Of a stretch of DNA of 64,000 nucleotides, positions 55,166 to 64,000 are shown piece after piece. The stretch spans positions 682,001-746,000 of the forward strand of contig NZ_JAGGPL010000003.1 of NCBI RefSeq assembly GCF_018613805.1. The letters run 5' to 3'. Positions within the stretch are counted from its first letter, which is position 1. Each line of letters starts with the position of its first letter. The translations under genes were made by a program, and so were the position numbers. Source of the stretch: Arthrobacter sp. ISL-48. GTDB lineage: Bacteria > Actinomycetota > Actinomycetes > Actinomycetales > Micrococcaceae. Under the pieces are notes generated by a model, which saw nothing but the letters and a program-made list of their open reading frames with translations, did not search any database and was not told where the DNA came from.

Positions 55166-56101
55166 ATGAAAACCAAAGCCATGAAATGGCTGACCAGCGT
55201 TCCCGTTGCGATTGCCGTGGCTGTCTCCCTGGCCGCCTGCGGCGCAGGGGCGGGACAGCCCAGCGGAACGCCCTCTGATGCCCTCGCCGGCAGTGACCAG
55301 CAGGCCCTGGACAAGTACACCACCGCCGAGGTCACGCCCCTGGACAAGGTCGACAAGGCTGCCTTGGGCCTGATCACCCCCGGCACCATCACGGTGGGCA
55401 CGCTCTCCGACGCCCCGCCGAACATCTTCATCGATCCCTCGGGCAAGTTCACCGGCTACGACAACGAGCTCCTGCGGGCCATCGCCGCCAAGCTTGATCT
55501 CAAGGTGGAGTTCAAGGCCACCGGATTCGCCTCCCTGCTCTCGCAGGTCCAGAACAAGCAGTTCGATGTCGGGTCCTCCTCCATCTCCACCACGGATGCC
55601 CGGCGCAAGACTGTTGGCTTCACCAACGGCTACGACTTCGGCTACATGGCCGTGGTTGCCAAGACCGACGCCACGATCAAGGGCTTCAAGGACCTCACCA
55701 AGGACACTCGCATTGCAGTGGTCCAGGGCACCGTCCAGGATGACTACGTCACCAACACTTTGCAGATCGAGCCGGTGCGCTTCGAGAACTACAACACGGC
55801 GTACGCCAACGTGAAGAACGGCCAGGTTGACGCCTGGGTTGCCCCGTCCCAGCAGGCCACCGGCCAGGTCAAGGACGGCGATAACACCGTTATTGCAGAG
55901 TCCGTGGTCAACACCCAGAACTTCACCGCCTACGCTGTGAACGCTGAGAACAAGGCCCTCATCGATGCCTTGAACTCAGGCCTGGACGCTGTGATTGCCG
56001 ACGGCACCTGGTCCAAGCTGACGAAGGAATGGTACCCGGACCGGGAAACCCCGGAGACTTGGACCCCGGGCTCCAAGGCCGTCACCGTCCCGAAGTCCTA
56101 G
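55166..56101 (+). CDS. Polar amino-acid ABC transporter binding lipoprotein
   Basis: A 311-residue family 3 solute-binding lipoprotein. The signal peptide ends in SLAAC. The mature protein has TVGTLSDAPPNIFID, FTGYDNELLRAIAAKLDL, FDVGSSSISTTDARRKTVGFTNGY and IAVVQGTVQDDYV. The exact amino acid cannot be told. ATG 55166 starts the signal peptide (MKTKAMKWL). The three importer genes run binding protein, permease, ATPase with gaps of 3 and 1 bases. Confidence 0.92.
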   Translation: MKTKAMKWLTSVPVAIAVAVSLAACGAGAGQPSGTPSDALAGSDQQALDKYTTAEVTPLDKVDKAALGLITPGTITVGTLSDAPPNIFIDPSGKFTGYDNELLRAIAAKLDLKVEFKATGFASLLSQVQNKQFDVGSSSISTTDARRKTVGFTNGYDFGYMAVVAKTDATIKGFKDLTKDTRIAVVQGTVQDDYVTNTLQIEPVRFENYNTAYANVKNGQVDAWVAPSQQATGQVKDGDNTVIAESVVNTQNFTAYAVNAENKALIDALNSGLDAVIADGTWSKLTKEWYPDRETPETWTPGSKAVTVPKS

Positions 56102-56104
56102 TCC

Positions 56105-56863
56105 ATGGATGCACTCGAACAACTGATCAAGACCTTCTTTGACTGGGAGGCCATGGGCGCCGTTCTGCCGTCCATGCTCACAGTCGGTCTGCCCAATACG
56201 CTGACCCTTGCGTTCTCCTCGGGCCTGCTCGGGTGCATCCTGGGCATGCTCCTGGCAGTCATGGGCATCTCCCGCAACCCAGTGCTGCGATGGCTGTCCA
56301 GGATATACACGGATGTCTTCCGCGGCGTTCCGGCGATCGTGACCATCCTGCTGATCGGTATTGGCCTTGGCCCCATCGTCCGCCAGCTGACCGGGTCCAC
56401 CAACCCGTTTCCGCTGGGCATCCTCGCGCTGACGCTCATGGCTGCCGCCTACATCGGGGAAATCTTCCGTTCCGGCATCCAGAGTGTGGAAAAGGGGCAG
56501 CTGGAGGCATCCCGTGCCCTCGGCTTCGGCTACTCCTCCTCCATGCGCCTGGTGGTCATCCCACAGGGGATCCGCCGGGTCCTGCCTGCCTTGGTGAACC
56601 AGTTCATCTCGCTGATCAAGGACTCATCCCTGATCTACCTGCTGGGATTGCTCTCCAGCCAGCGGGAAATCTTCCGCATCGGCAATGACGCTGCGGCCAA
56701 CTCGGGCAATCTTTCGCCCCTGATTGCTGCCGCTGCGCTGTATCTGGTCCTGACGGTCCCGCTCACGCACCTGGTGAACTTTATCGACAACCGGCTCCGC
56801 ACCGGCAAGCCGGAGAAGAGGGAACCGGATGAACTGGCCGCGCCGATCGGAAAGAAGGCCTGA
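56105..56863 (+). CDS. Polar amino-acid ABC transporter permease
   Basis: A 252-residue permease of the His/Glu/Gln class. Five or so membrane helices are visible, and the EAA loop is [39 protein letters not shown] is the typical first-loop motif. It starts 3 bases after the binding-protein stop. Only one permease gene is present, so it may act as a homodimer. Confidence 0.93.
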   Translation: MDALEQLIKTFFDWEAMGAVLPSMLTVGLPNTLTLAFSSGLLGCILGMLLAVMGISRNPVLRWLSRIYTDVFRGVPAIVTILLIGIGLGPIVRQLTGSTNPFPLGILALTLMAAAYIGEIFRSGIQSVEKGQLEASRALGFGYSSSMRLVVIPQGIRRVLPALVNQFISLIKDSSLIYLLGLLSSQREIFRIGNDAAANSGNLSPLIAAAALYLVLTVPLTHLVNFIDNRLRTGKPEKREPDELAAPIGKKA

Positions 56864-56864
56864 C

Positions 56865-57602
56865 ATGACAGAATTTACTTCCGGCACCCTGACCGGCAAG
56901 AACCTGCACCTTTCCTTCGGCCACAACCATGTGCTCCGCGGCATCGATCTCCATGTGGAGAAAGGCACCACAGCGTCGGTGATCGGTCCCTCCGGGTCCG
57001 GTAAGTCGACGCTGCTGCGGGTCATGAACCGGCTGATCGAACCTGACCAGGGCGATATCCTGCTCGATGGCCGTTCAGTCCTGAAGGACAACCCGGACGA
57101 GCTGCGCCAGCGCATTGGCATGGTGTTCCAGCAGTTCAACCTGTTCCCGCATAAGACTGTGGTGGACAACGTTTCGCTGGCCCTCCGTAAGCTCCGCAAG
57201 CTGCCCAAGGACCAGGCGCACGCCGAAGCCCTTGAGCAGCTGGACCTGGTGGGGCTCAAGCACAAGGCCGACGCACGTCCCGCCAATCTGTCCGGCGGCC
57301 AGCAGCAGCGGGTGGCAATCGCCCGCGCCCTTGCCATGAAGCCCGAGGTGATGTTCTTCGACGAGGCCACCTCAGCCCTGGACCCGGAGCTGGTCAAGGG
57401 TGTCCTGGGCTTGATGGCGGACCTCGCCAAGGGTGGGATGACCATGGTCGTTGTGACCCACGAAATGGGATTCTCCCGCAATGTCTCCGATACCGTGACC
57501 TTCATGGACGCCGGCGTTGTAGTGGAATCCGGGCCTCCCGAGCAAGTGTTTTCGGCGCCCGAAACGGACCGCCTGAAGGGCTTCCTTTCGGACGTTCTGT
57601 AG
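56865..57602 (+). CDS. Polar amino-acid ABC transporter ATPase
   Basis: A 245-residue GlnQ-type ATPase: Walker [11 protein letters not shown]-loop [10 protein letters not shown], signature NLSGGQQQR, Walker [13 protein letters not shown] and the switch His in VVTHEMGF. The ATG lies 1 base after the permease stop. It drives import through the upstream permease. Confidence 0.95.
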   Translation: MTEFTSGTLTGKNLHLSFGHNHVLRGIDLHVEKGTTASVIGPSGSGKSTLLRVMNRLIEPDQGDILLDGRSVLKDNPDELRQRIGMVFQQFNLFPHKTVVDNVSLALRKLRKLPKDQAHAEALEQLDLVGLKHKADARPANLSGGQQQRVAIARALAMKPEVMFFDEATSALDPELVKGVLGLMADLAKGGMTMVVVTHEMGFSRNVSDTVTFMDAGVVVESGPPEQVFSAPETDRLKGFLSDVL

Positions 57603-57610
57603 CCCGGACA

Positions 57611-57679
57611 GAAAATCCCCCCTTCCCGGACTTTTCCCCCTCGCATGTGCAGGGGATTTGTCCGGGAAGGGGGATTTTC
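57611..57679. terminator. Large hairpin between importer ATPase and hemL
   Basis: Left arm 57611-57630 pairs with right arm 57661-57679, with one extra C on the left. Inside is a smaller stem (CCCCT/AGGGG). It separates convergent genes, and A/T-rich stem ends provide T-runs on both strands. Confidence 0.82.
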
Positions 57680-57706
57680 AGGTTAAGACGTCGAACGACG
57701 TCGGGA

Positions 57707-59041
57707 CTAACCTTTCGCCGCGGCCGCTGCAGCCTTCGCGGCGGCCGGCAACGCATCAAGGATCCGGCCCATGGCGGCGTCGTCATGGGCAGCGGACAGG
57801 AACCACGCCTCGAACACTGACGGCGGCAAGTAGACGCCGGACTCCAGCATGGAATGGAAGAACGGCGCGTAGCGGAAGGTCTCCTGGGCCTGCGCGTCGG
57901 CGTAGTTGTGCACACCTGTGGCAGACGTCCCGAACGCGACGGAGAACAGGTTTCCGGCGAACTGGATGGAGTGGTCCACACCTGCGTCATCCAGCGCCGC
58001 GGACAGCGCAGAGGACAGCTCCAGTGAGCGGGCATCCACGAAGGAGTACACATCCCGGGTTGCATGGGTCAGGGTAGCAACGCCCGCTGCCATGGCAACC
58101 GGGTTGCCGGAGAGCGTTCCCGCCTGGTAGACCGGGCCGACAGGCGCGAGGTAGTCCATGACGTCGGCACGCCCGCCGAGGGCCGCCGTCGGCATTCCGC
58201 CGCCGATGACTTTTCCGAAGGTCAGCAGGTCAGGAGTCCATGGCTCCTGGGCGTCGGCGGCTCCGCCGGTGAGGCCCCAGTAGCCGGAGTAGCCGGTGCG
58301 GAACCCGGTCAGTACTTCGTCAACGATCAGCAGAGCGCCGTGCTCCCGGGTGATGCGTGAGAGCCCCAGGTTGAAGCCTTCTCCGGGTGTCACCACGCCC
58401 ATGTTCGCGGGGGCCGCCTCCGTGATGATGGCGGCAATGTTGGGGCCGTGGGTTTCGAAAGCGGCCTCGACGGCGGCGAGGTCGTTGTACGGCAGCACGA
58501 GTGTTTCGGCGGCGGTCGCCTCGGTCACTCCTGCCGAACCCGGCAGCGCCAGGGTTGCGAGCCCGGAGCCGGCTGCGGCGAGCAGGCCGTCCAGGTGTCC
58601 GTGGTAGCACCCTGCGAACTTGATGATGAGGTTCCGCCCGGTAAACCCGCGGGCCAGCCGGACAGCCGTCATGGTCGCTTCCGTGCCAGTTGACACCATC
58701 CGGACGCGTTCGGCGGCCGGTACCCGTTCCTGGACGATGGCCGCGAGGTTGGCCTCGTCAGGGGTGGAGGCACCGAAGGAGAGCCCCCGGTCCACGGCGG
58801 CGTGGACCGCTTCCAGGACGGCGGGGTGGGCGTGTCCCAGCAGTGCGGGCCCCCAGGAGCAGACCAGGTCCACGTACTCCTTGCCGTCGGCGTCGGTCAG
58901 GTACGGGCCCTTGGCCGAAACCATGAACCGGGGGGTCCCACCCACCGACCCGAAGGCACGGACGGGAGAGTTGACTCCGCCCGGCATCAGCTGGCGGGCG
59001 CGGTCGAAGAGAGCCTCGTTGCGAGGGTTGCTGGAAGTCAT
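57707..59041 (-). CDS. hemL: Glutamate-1-semialdehyde 2,1-aminomutase
   Basis: PLP enzyme that makes 5-aminolevulinate from glutamate-1-semialdehyde in heme synthesis. The catalytic Lys277 is in [13 protein letters not shown]. Other markers are [30 protein letters not shown] and [11 protein letters not shown]. 444 residues. It starts 13 bases after the flavin oxidoreductase gene with AGGAACC upstream. It is the last gene of the heme operon in this window. Confidence 0.97.
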   Translation of the reverse strand: MTSSNPRNEALFDRARQLMPGGVNSPVRAFGSVGGTPRFMVSAKGPYLTDADGKEYVDLVCSWGPALLGHAHPAVLEAVHAAVDRGLSFGASTPDEANLAAIVQERVPAAERVRMVSTGTEATMTAVRLARGFTGRNLIIKFAGCYHGHLDGLLAAAGSGLATLALPGSAGVTEATAAETLVLPYNDLAAVEAAFETHGPNIAAIITEAAPANMGVVTPGEGFNLGLSRITREHGALLIVDEVLTGFRTGYSGYWGLTGGAADAQEPWTPDLLTFGKVIGGGMPTAALGGRADVMDYLAPVGPVYQAGTLSGNPVAMAAGVATLTHATRDVYSFVDARSLELSSALSAALDDAGVDHSIQFAGNLFSVAFGTSATGVHNYADAQAQETFRYAPFFHSMLESGVYLPPSVFEAWFLSAAHDDAAMGRILDALPAAAKAAAAAAKG

Positions 59042-59054
59042 GGTTCCTATTCTT

Positions 59055-60155
59055 TCAGGTGGCCGGGGAAGCCCCGGCCAGCAGCACCGCCACCCGGGGC
59101 GCCACTTCCGTGCCGAACAGCTCGATGGAGCGCATCATGGCCGAATGTGGCAGGGTCCCGTTGCTGTACTTGAGATCAAAGCGGTCCACGCCCAGGTTCT
59201 TTTTGAGCAGGGCAATTTTCGCGGCGACGGTTTCCGGCGAGCCGACGTACAGGGCACCCTCCGGTGCGCACATCGCGTCGAATTCTCCGCGGTTGGCCGG
59301 ACCCCAGCCGCGCTCTCGTCCGATCCGGTTCCGCTGTTCGAGCCAGTGCGGGAAGAGCTCCTCCCGTGCCTGCTCGTCGGTGTCGGCAACGTGGCCCGGG
59401 GAATGTGTCGCCATTTGCTGCATCGGGTGGCCGTACTTTGCCATCGCCTCGCGGTAGAGGTTGGCAAGCGGCGCGAAGGACCGGGGTTGTCCGCCGATGA
59501 TGGCGAAGATGATCGGGTAGCCGTATTGGGCGCAGCGCAGAACGGATTCGGGGGTGCCGCCGACCCCCACCCAGGCGGGCAGCAGATGGTGTTCCAGCGG
59601 CGGATAGACGTTCAGCCCGTTGATGGCAGGCCGGGTCCGGCCCTCCCAGTGGACGGGCTTCTGTGCCCGGACCCTGTCGAACAGCTCAAGCTTCTCCTCG
59701 AACAGGACCTCGTAGTCCGCCAGGTCCAGGCCGAACAGCGGGAAGGACTCAATGAAGGACCCGCGGCCAAGCATGACCTCGGCCCGGCCGTTCGAGATGG
59801 CGTCCACGGTGGAAAAGCGCTGGAACACCCGGATGGGGTCATCGGAGCTGAGCACCGTCACGGCCGAGCCCAACCGGATGTTCCTGGTCCGGGCCGCCGC
59901 GGCGGCGAGGAACACTTCAGGGGCCGAAACCGCGAAGTCCTTGCGGTGGTGCTCCCCGACGCCGAAGGCATGCAAGCCCACCTCGTCCGCGAGCTCCGCC
60001 TGTTCGAGGAGTTGGCGCAGCACCTGCGCGTTCGGGACGGGTTGCCCATCGGGGAAGACTCCGACGTCGCCGAAGGTGTTCAGGCCCAGCAGGATCCGGT
60101 CCTCCGCAACCGGCGCCGTAGGGCCCGCTGCAGGATCGGCTGCCTTCTCGGTCAC
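59055..60155 (-). CDS. LLM class flavin-dependent oxidoreductase
   Basis: A 366-residue luciferase-like monooxygenase-fold protein (FMN or F420 dependent). Motifs include [56 protein letters not shown], and [13 protein letters not shown]. Its GTG overlaps the hemB stop (GTGA) and it is followed by hemL after 13 bases, so it is firmly embedded in the heme operon. Substrate and role are unknown. A porphyrin-linked role is only suggested by position. Confidence 0.88.
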   Translation of the reverse strand: MTEKAADPAAGPTAPVAEDRILLGLNTFGDVGVFPDGQPVPNAQVLRQLLEQAELADEVGLHAFGVGEHHRKDFAVSAPEVFLAAAAARTRNIRLGSAVTVLSSDDPIRVFQRFSTVDAISNGRAEVMLGRGSFIESFPLFGLDLADYEVLFEEKLELFDRVRAQKPVHWEGRTRPAINGLNVYPPLEHHLLPAWVGVGGTPESVLRCAQYGYPIIFAIIGGQPRSFAPLANLYREAMAKYGHPMQQMATHSPGHVADTDEQAREELFPHWLEQRNRIGRERGWGPANRGEFDAMCAPEGALYVGSPETVAAKIALLKKNLGVDRFDLKYSNGTLPHSAMMRSIELFGTEVAPRVAVLLAGASPAT

Positions 60156-61135
60156 CGGGATTCCTTCAGCCAGCCGGCAAGCTCGGATGCCCAGTAGGTC
60201 AGCACCATGTCCGCGCCGGCCCGGCGGATGCCGAGCACGGATTCGGTGATGGCTGCACGGCGGTCGATCCAGCCGTTGGCGGCGGCGGCCTCGATCATCG
60301 CGTATTCCCCCGAAATCTGGTAGGCGGCAACGGGGACGGGGCTCATCGCGGCGACGTCGGCCACGATGTCCAGGTAGCTCATGGCCGGTTTGACCATGAC
60401 GATATCGGCGCCCTCGGCCAGGTCAAGCTCGACTTCCCGGATGGCCTCGCGGCGGTTGCCGGAGTCCATCTGGTAGGTCCTTCGGTCGCCCTTAAGCTGG
60501 GAATCCACGGCCTCCCGGAATGGGCCGTAGAACGCCGAGGCGTATTTGGCGGCGTAGGCCACCACCGAAGTGGTGGTGTGCCCGGCTTCATCCAATGCTG
60601 TGCGGATGGCGCCGATCTGGCCGTCCATCATTCCCGACGGGCCCAGCATGTGGGCCCCGGCGTCGGCCTGCGCCACTGCCATCCTGGCGTAGATCTCCAC
60701 GGTGCGGTCGTTGTCCACGTTGCCCTCGGCGTCCAGGACTCCGCAGTGCCCGTGGTCGGTGAATTCATCCAGGCAGACATCGCTCATGATCACGAGTTCG
60801 TCGCCCACCTCGGAGCGGACGTCCCGGATTGCCTTGTTGAGGACGCCGTCGGGGTCCAGGGAAGCCGTTCCGTCTGCGTCCCGGACGGCCGGAATGCCGA
60901 AGAGCATGATGCCTCCGATGCCCAGTCCGGCTGCCTCTGCGGCTGCCCGCTTGAGTGTGTCTGTGGTGTGCTGGACCACGCCGGGCATGGAGGTGATCGG
61001 GTTGGGCTCGCTGAGGTCCTCGCGGATGAAAGCAGGCAGGATCAGCTCCGCCGGGGCAAGCCGGGTTTCAGCGGTAAGCCTGCGCATGGCCGGTGTGGTG
61101 CGGAGGCGGCGGGGGCGTTCGTTGGGAAAGCTCAT
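60152..61135 (-). CDS. hemB: Delta-aminolevulinic acid dehydratase (porphobilinogen synthase)
   Basis: Condenses two 5-aminolevulinates to porphobilinogen. The Schiff-base lysines are Lys197 (AAKYASAF) and Lys249 (VMVKPAMSY). The metal site reads [13 protein letters not shown]: Cys121 and Cys131 are present but the middle zinc Cys is Asp, a mixed form between Zn and Mg types. 327 residues. The ATG overlaps the hemD stop (ATGA). Confidence 0.97.
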   Translation of the reverse strand: MSFPNERPRRLRTTPAMRRLTAETRLAPAELILPAFIREDLSEPNPITSMPGVVQHTTDTLKRAAAEAAGLGIGGIMLFGIPAVRDADGTASLDPDGVLNKAIRDVRSEVGDELVIMSDVCLDEFTDHGHCGVLDAEGNVDNDRTVEIYARMAVAQADAGAHMLGPSGMMDGQIGAIRTALDEAGHTTTSVVAYAAKYASAFYGPFREAVDSQLKGDRRTYQMDSGNRREAIREVELDLAEGADIVMVKPAMSYLDIVADVAAMSPVPVAAYQISGEYAMIEAAAANGWIDRRAAITESVLGIRRAGADMVLTYWASELAGWLKESR

Positions 61136-62088
61136 GATTCGTCCTTCACATTGGGTCCAGGTGGTTGCTCAGAGTCGAGGGCTTCGGCGATGGCGGCAAC
61201 CAGTCCGTCGGGCGAGGGGTCAGCCGCAACTGCCGCAACGTCCAGGCCAAGCGCGGCCGCCGCGTCCGCCGTCGAACGCCCGATCGCTACCAGGCGGCAT
61301 CTGTCCAGGGGCGACAGTGAACTGTGGATGCGCCGAACGGCGCTGGGCGAGGCTGCGACGACGGCGTGCAGCCGGTGCGCGGCTATCTCCGTGCGGGCGC
61401 CTTCCGGAGTCAGCAGGCGGTACGACGGCGGTGACAGAGGATCTGCGGCCCTCTCCGGCGGCTCGGTCTGAAGCGGTCTGCGCTGAAGAAGTTCGGCACC
61501 AAAGGGCTCGAGGGACAGCCTGCGTTCTTCGTCCGCCGGATAGTCCACTGTCCGATACGCGGTCACGACCGTCACAGTGGCCCCGGTGGCCCTCAGCCCC
61601 TCGCCCAGCCGGGAGGCAGCGATGTCTGCCTGCGGCAGGAGCACCCTCCCTGCCTCCTGGGGCCAGACCGCCAGCAGGCCCGCGGCGGACTGCGAATTTT
61701 CGGGGGTCAGGGCCACGCTGACGCCTTCGGCTTCCAGCAGTCTTCGGGAGGCTGGCCCGACGGCGGCCACCTGGGTGGACGCAGGTATCCAGCCGCCCAG
61801 CGTCACGCCGCGTTCGGCGGCTTTGTCGCTGAGAACGTGCACGGTGGTGGCGCTGCTGACGACGAGCCAGTCGAAGGCTCCTGCCCCGAGCGCGTCACAG
61901 GCGACGTCCAGGGAATGCTGGTCCGCGGCGCGCTCAAAATCGATGAGGGGCAGCAGCAGGACTTCGGCGCCGGCCCGCTTAAGCGCGGCGAGCAGGGACA
62001 GTGAACGCTCAGGGCTTCGGGTAACCAGGACCCGGGCATGCGCCAGCGGCTGCTGATGGGACTGTCCGCTACTGTCCTGGCCAGCCAT
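61132..62088 (-). CDS. hemD: Uroporphyrinogen-III synthase
   Basis: Cyclises hydroxymethylbilane to uroporphyrinogen III. The two-domain fold is recognisable from [54 protein letters not shown] and the C-terminal [13 protein letters not shown] plus [19 protein letters not shown] at 62088 has GGAAGGGA about 5 bases upstream and is preferred (318 residues); a GTG at 62151 is 8 bases after hemC but has a weak site. HemD sequences diverge widely, so identity rests partly on neighbours. Confidence 0.9.
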   Translation of the reverse strand: MAGQDSSGQSHQQPLAHARVLVTRSPERSLSLLAALKRAGAEVLLLPLIDFERAADQHSLDVACDALGAGAFDWLVVSSATTVHVLSDKAAERGVTLGGWIPASTQVAAVGPASRRLLEAEGVSVALTPENSQSAAGLLAVWPQEAGRVLLPQADIAASRLGEGLRATGATVTVVTAYRTVDYPADEERRLSLEPFGAELLQRRPLQTEPPERAADPLSPPSYRLLTPEGARTEIAAHRLHAVVAASPSAVRRIHSSLSPLDRCRLVAIGRSTADAAAALGLDVAAVAADPSPDGLVAAIAEALDSEQPPGPNVKDES

Positions 62089-62159
62089 ATCAATCCCTTC
62101 CGGCCACCTCAGGACCTTCAATATCTCAGCCCTTGCAGTCCGCGTGTTCACGGTCCGGA

Positions 62160-63158
62160 TCAGGAGGCGTGGAGGTCAGCGATGTCAGCGGCGCCGCCGG
62201 CAAGGAGGACCTCGGCCAGTTCGATGCCGAGCAGCGTGGCGCCAACCTCGGTCAGCCCGTCGGTGGCCCGCTTGTCCCGGACCGACGCCGTCCCGTCCAC
62301 CGCGCAGACCACCGCTTCGAGGTGCAGCATGCTGCCCTTCCGGTAGGCATAGGCGCCCACCGGCGCGGCGCAGCCTGCTTCCAGCCGGGCCAGGAGCGCA
62401 CGCTCGGCGGTGACGGCGAGCCTGGTGTCAGGATCATCCAGCGCCGCGAGGGCCTGGGCGAGGACGCCTTGGGACCCTTCAGCGGTTCCAGCCTTGCGGG
62501 GGGCGTCGGCGGTGCGGCATTCAATCGCGAGCGACCCCTGCCCGGCAGCGGGCAACATCACGTCGGTTTCGAGGAATTCACTGACGGCGTCCAGCCTGCC
62601 GATCCGCTCCAGCCCGGCCGCGGCCAGGACTACGGCGTCGAGGTCACAGGATTTGCCCGGCACAATCTGGTCGGTGGTGTTGCCCGGAAGTCCGGGGACC
62701 CTGCCAAGGCGGGTGTCCACATTGCCGCGGATGTCTATGATCTGCAGGTCGGGCCGGGCCGCGCGGAGTTGGGCCGCGCGGCGGGGCGACCCTGTTCCCA
62801 CGGTGGCGCCCGAAGGCAGGTCTGCCAGCTTCAGGCCATCGCGTGCGCAGAGGACATCGCGGGCATCGACCCGGGGCGGCGTGGCGGCAAGGGCCAGGCC
62901 GACCGGCACGCCAGTCGGCAGGTCCTTGAGGGAATGGACGGCGACGTCGCATTCGTTCCGCAACAGGGCGTCCCGCAGGGCGGTCACAAACACCCCGGTG
63001 CCGCCCATCTGGGACAGCGAGCCCTTGAGGATGTCGCCGTCGGTCCTGATGTGCACCAGTTCCACTGGAAAACCTCCGACGCCGGCCAGCCGGTCAGCAG
63101 TTTGCTGCGTCTGCGTCAGGGCGAGCTTGCTGGCCCTGGTTCCGATCCTGACAGTCAC
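62160..63158 (-). CDS. hemC: Hydroxymethylbilane synthase
   Basis: Polymerises four porphobilinogens. The dipyrromethane cofactor Cys263 lies in LEAGCAAPVGAY, and the catalytic loop is AVHSLKDLPT. The N-terminus RIGTRASKLAL and GTGSPRRAAQL are family motifs. 332 residues. GTG overlaps the hemH stop (GTGA). Confidence 0.97.
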   Translation of the reverse strand: MTVRIGTRASKLALTQTQQTADRLAGVGGFPVELVHIRTDGDILKGSLSQMGGTGVFVTALRDALLRNECDVAVHSLKDLPTGVPVGLALAATPPRVDARDVLCARDGLKLADLPSGATVGTGSPRRAAQLRAARPDLQIIDIRGNVDTRLGRVPGLPGNTTDQIVPGKSCDLDAVVLAAAGLERIGRLDAVSEFLETDVMLPAAGQGSLAIECRTADAPRKAGTAEGSQGVLAQALAALDDPDTRLAVTAERALLARLEAGCAAPVGAYAYRKGSMLHLEAVVCAVDGTASVRDKRATDGLTEVGATLLGIELAEVLLAGGAADIADLHAS

Positions 63159-64000
63159 TGGACGCCTTCTGGCCCGGCCACGCCTGCGTTGGCGGCGGGG
63201 TAAGCGTCGTGACCGGTGCCGACTGTGCTGTCAGCTCCGGCAATGGCCGGCTTCTCGCCGCGGAAGTTTGCACAGCAGCCGGGCCGGCAGACGTCATACC
63301 ACGGGCCCAGCTTGGTCAGGGCCGGCCGGTCGCTGATGTTGTTGGACACCGTCCGTTCCGAGATGAGGTCAACCAGCCCGTTCACGAACGTGCGGTGGGT
63401 TCCCGGCGTGGGGACACGGGTGGCGGCAAGGCCCAGCTTGCTGCAGGTCTCCAGGGCTTCGGTGTCCAGGTCCCAGACAACCTCCATGTGATCACTGACG
63501 AAGCCCAGGGGTACGATCACGATGCCCTTGACACCCTGGCCGGCCAGGTCCTCGATGGCGTCGTTGATGTCCGGCTCCAGCCACGGCACGTGCGGTGCCC
63601 CGGAGCGGGATTGGTAGACGAGGGACCACGGCGCCGTGAGGCCTGATTCGGCCTCGACCCGGCTTAGCACCGCCGCGGCTGTTGCCAGGTGCTGGGCGAC
63701 GTAGGCCGAGCCGTCCTCGAAGGTCCGGGGTTCGGACTCGGAGCGTCCGGAGGCCTCGGCGTCGCGCGTTGGGATGGAATGCGTGGCGAACAGGATGTGC
63801 ACGGGCGCATCAGGGGTGCCCGCCGCGTCCAGCTTGGCGCGGACGTCGGCCAGGCCGGCAGCGGTTCCTTCAACAAACGGCTCCACAAAGCCGGGGTGGT
63901 CGAAATACTGGCGTACCTTGTCCACTTCCAACCGCCCATCCAAAGCGGTTTCGGTCAAGGCCATGCCGATGTCCTCGCGGTACTGGCGGCAGCTGGAGTA
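63155..64000 (-). CDS. hemH: Ferrochelatase (coproporphyrin type), C-terminal part, cut by window edge
   Basis: The final 281 residues of a ferrochelatase. The visible part begins YSSCRQYREDIG and contains LFATHSIPTRDAE (catalytic His), YQSRSGAPHVPWLEPDI and IVIVPLGFVSDHMEVVWDLD with the conserved Glu. In actinobacteria this enzyme usually inserts iron into coproporphyrin III. The C-terminal CRPGCCANF has three close cysteines, which may help bind a [2Fe-2S] cluster known in several actinobacterial ferrochelatases. The gene starts beyond the right edge. Confidence 0.95.
   Translation of the reverse strand, partial: YSSCRQYREDIGMALTETALDGRLEVDKVRQYFDHPGFVEPFVEGTAAGLADVRAKLDAAGTPDAPVHILFATHSIPTRDAEASGRSESEPRTFEDGSAYVAQHLATAAAVLSRVEAESGLTAPWSLVYQSRSGAPHVPWLEPDINDAIEDLAGQGVKGIVIVPLGFVSDHMEVVWDLDTEALETCSKLGLAATRVPTPGTHRTFVNGLVDLISERTVSNNISDRPALTKLGPWYDVCRPGCCANFRGEKPAIAGADSTVGTGHDAYPAANAGVAGPEGVQ

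Noticed and set aside
58620..60197. 525-codon open frame opposite hemL and the LLM gene
   Set aside because: It spans two well-supported genes on the other strand and has no domain signal.
1..64000. CRISPR arrays, insertion sequences, prophage or attachment sites
   Set aside because: No regularly spaced repeats, transposase or integrase motifs, or phage genes were seen. The tRNA genes show no flanking integrase or partial tRNA duplicate beyond the intact tandem copy.

Overview
The window is high-GC DNA from an actinobacterium. Gene content and order point to the Micrococcaceae, most likely Arthrobacter or Pseudarthrobacter. The markers are MtrAB-LpqB, AdnA-AdnB, UvrD2 with a tetracysteine/HRDC tail, a DUF2342 zincin beside YlbL and UPF0182, SigK/RskA, and a clustered heme operon. 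Genus is inferred from protein character and gene order; no search was run. I see no phage, transposon, CRISPR array or rRNA. It reads as chromosomal core with a few accessory transport and sugar genes.

Layout. 1-2953 (minus): mtrA, mtrB and the start of lpqB, a cell-envelope two-component system. 3122-9288 (plus): a tightly packed operon of a six-helix membrane protein, DUF4129, DUF4350, a MoxR AAA ATPase, a DUF58 protein and a DUF4166-like protein. 9340-10888 (minus): a MetE-like protein without recognisable zinc ligands, and chorismate mutase. 11003-16585 (minus): a complete peptide ABC importer with its two ATPases fused. 16802-20627 (minus): mnmA and a cysteine desulfurase (tRNA 2-thiolation), separated by a frameshifted remnant of a flavoprotein reductase gene, then a lipoprotein. 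20828-23993 (plus): a J-domain protein, trmL, and sigK with rskA. 24095-26056 (minus): gluconate permease and kinase. 26131-28683 (minus): etfB, etfA and a PIG-L deacetylase. 28940-33884: htrA (minus) diverging from a TPM-domain coiled-coil protein and a PspA protein (plus).

33976-35337 holds a membrane cytochrome b and two identical initiator tRNA genes. 35542-42106 holds UPF0182, YlbL, DUF2342 and a YgjP-like M48 peptidase. 42103-54857 is a DNA-repair block: uvrD2, nudC, a phosphotransferase, adnB, adnA, an alkyltransferase-like protein and a DEDDh exonuclease. 55042-57602 is a small ORF followed by a polar amino-acid ABC importer. 57707-64000 is a heme operon transcribed hemH-hemC-hemD-hemB-LLM oxidoreductase-hemL, running off the right edge.

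Most operons use 4-base ATGA/GTGA overlaps, and convergent pairs are usually separated by long GC hairpins. The main leads are conserved but poorly characterised modules (MoxR operon, TPM-PspA, UPF0182-YlbL-DUF2342), the degenerate MetE-like protein, the LLM oxidoreductase inside the heme operon, and an unlisted 33-codon ORF ahead of the amino-acid importer. I found no clearly novel defence or biosynthetic system.
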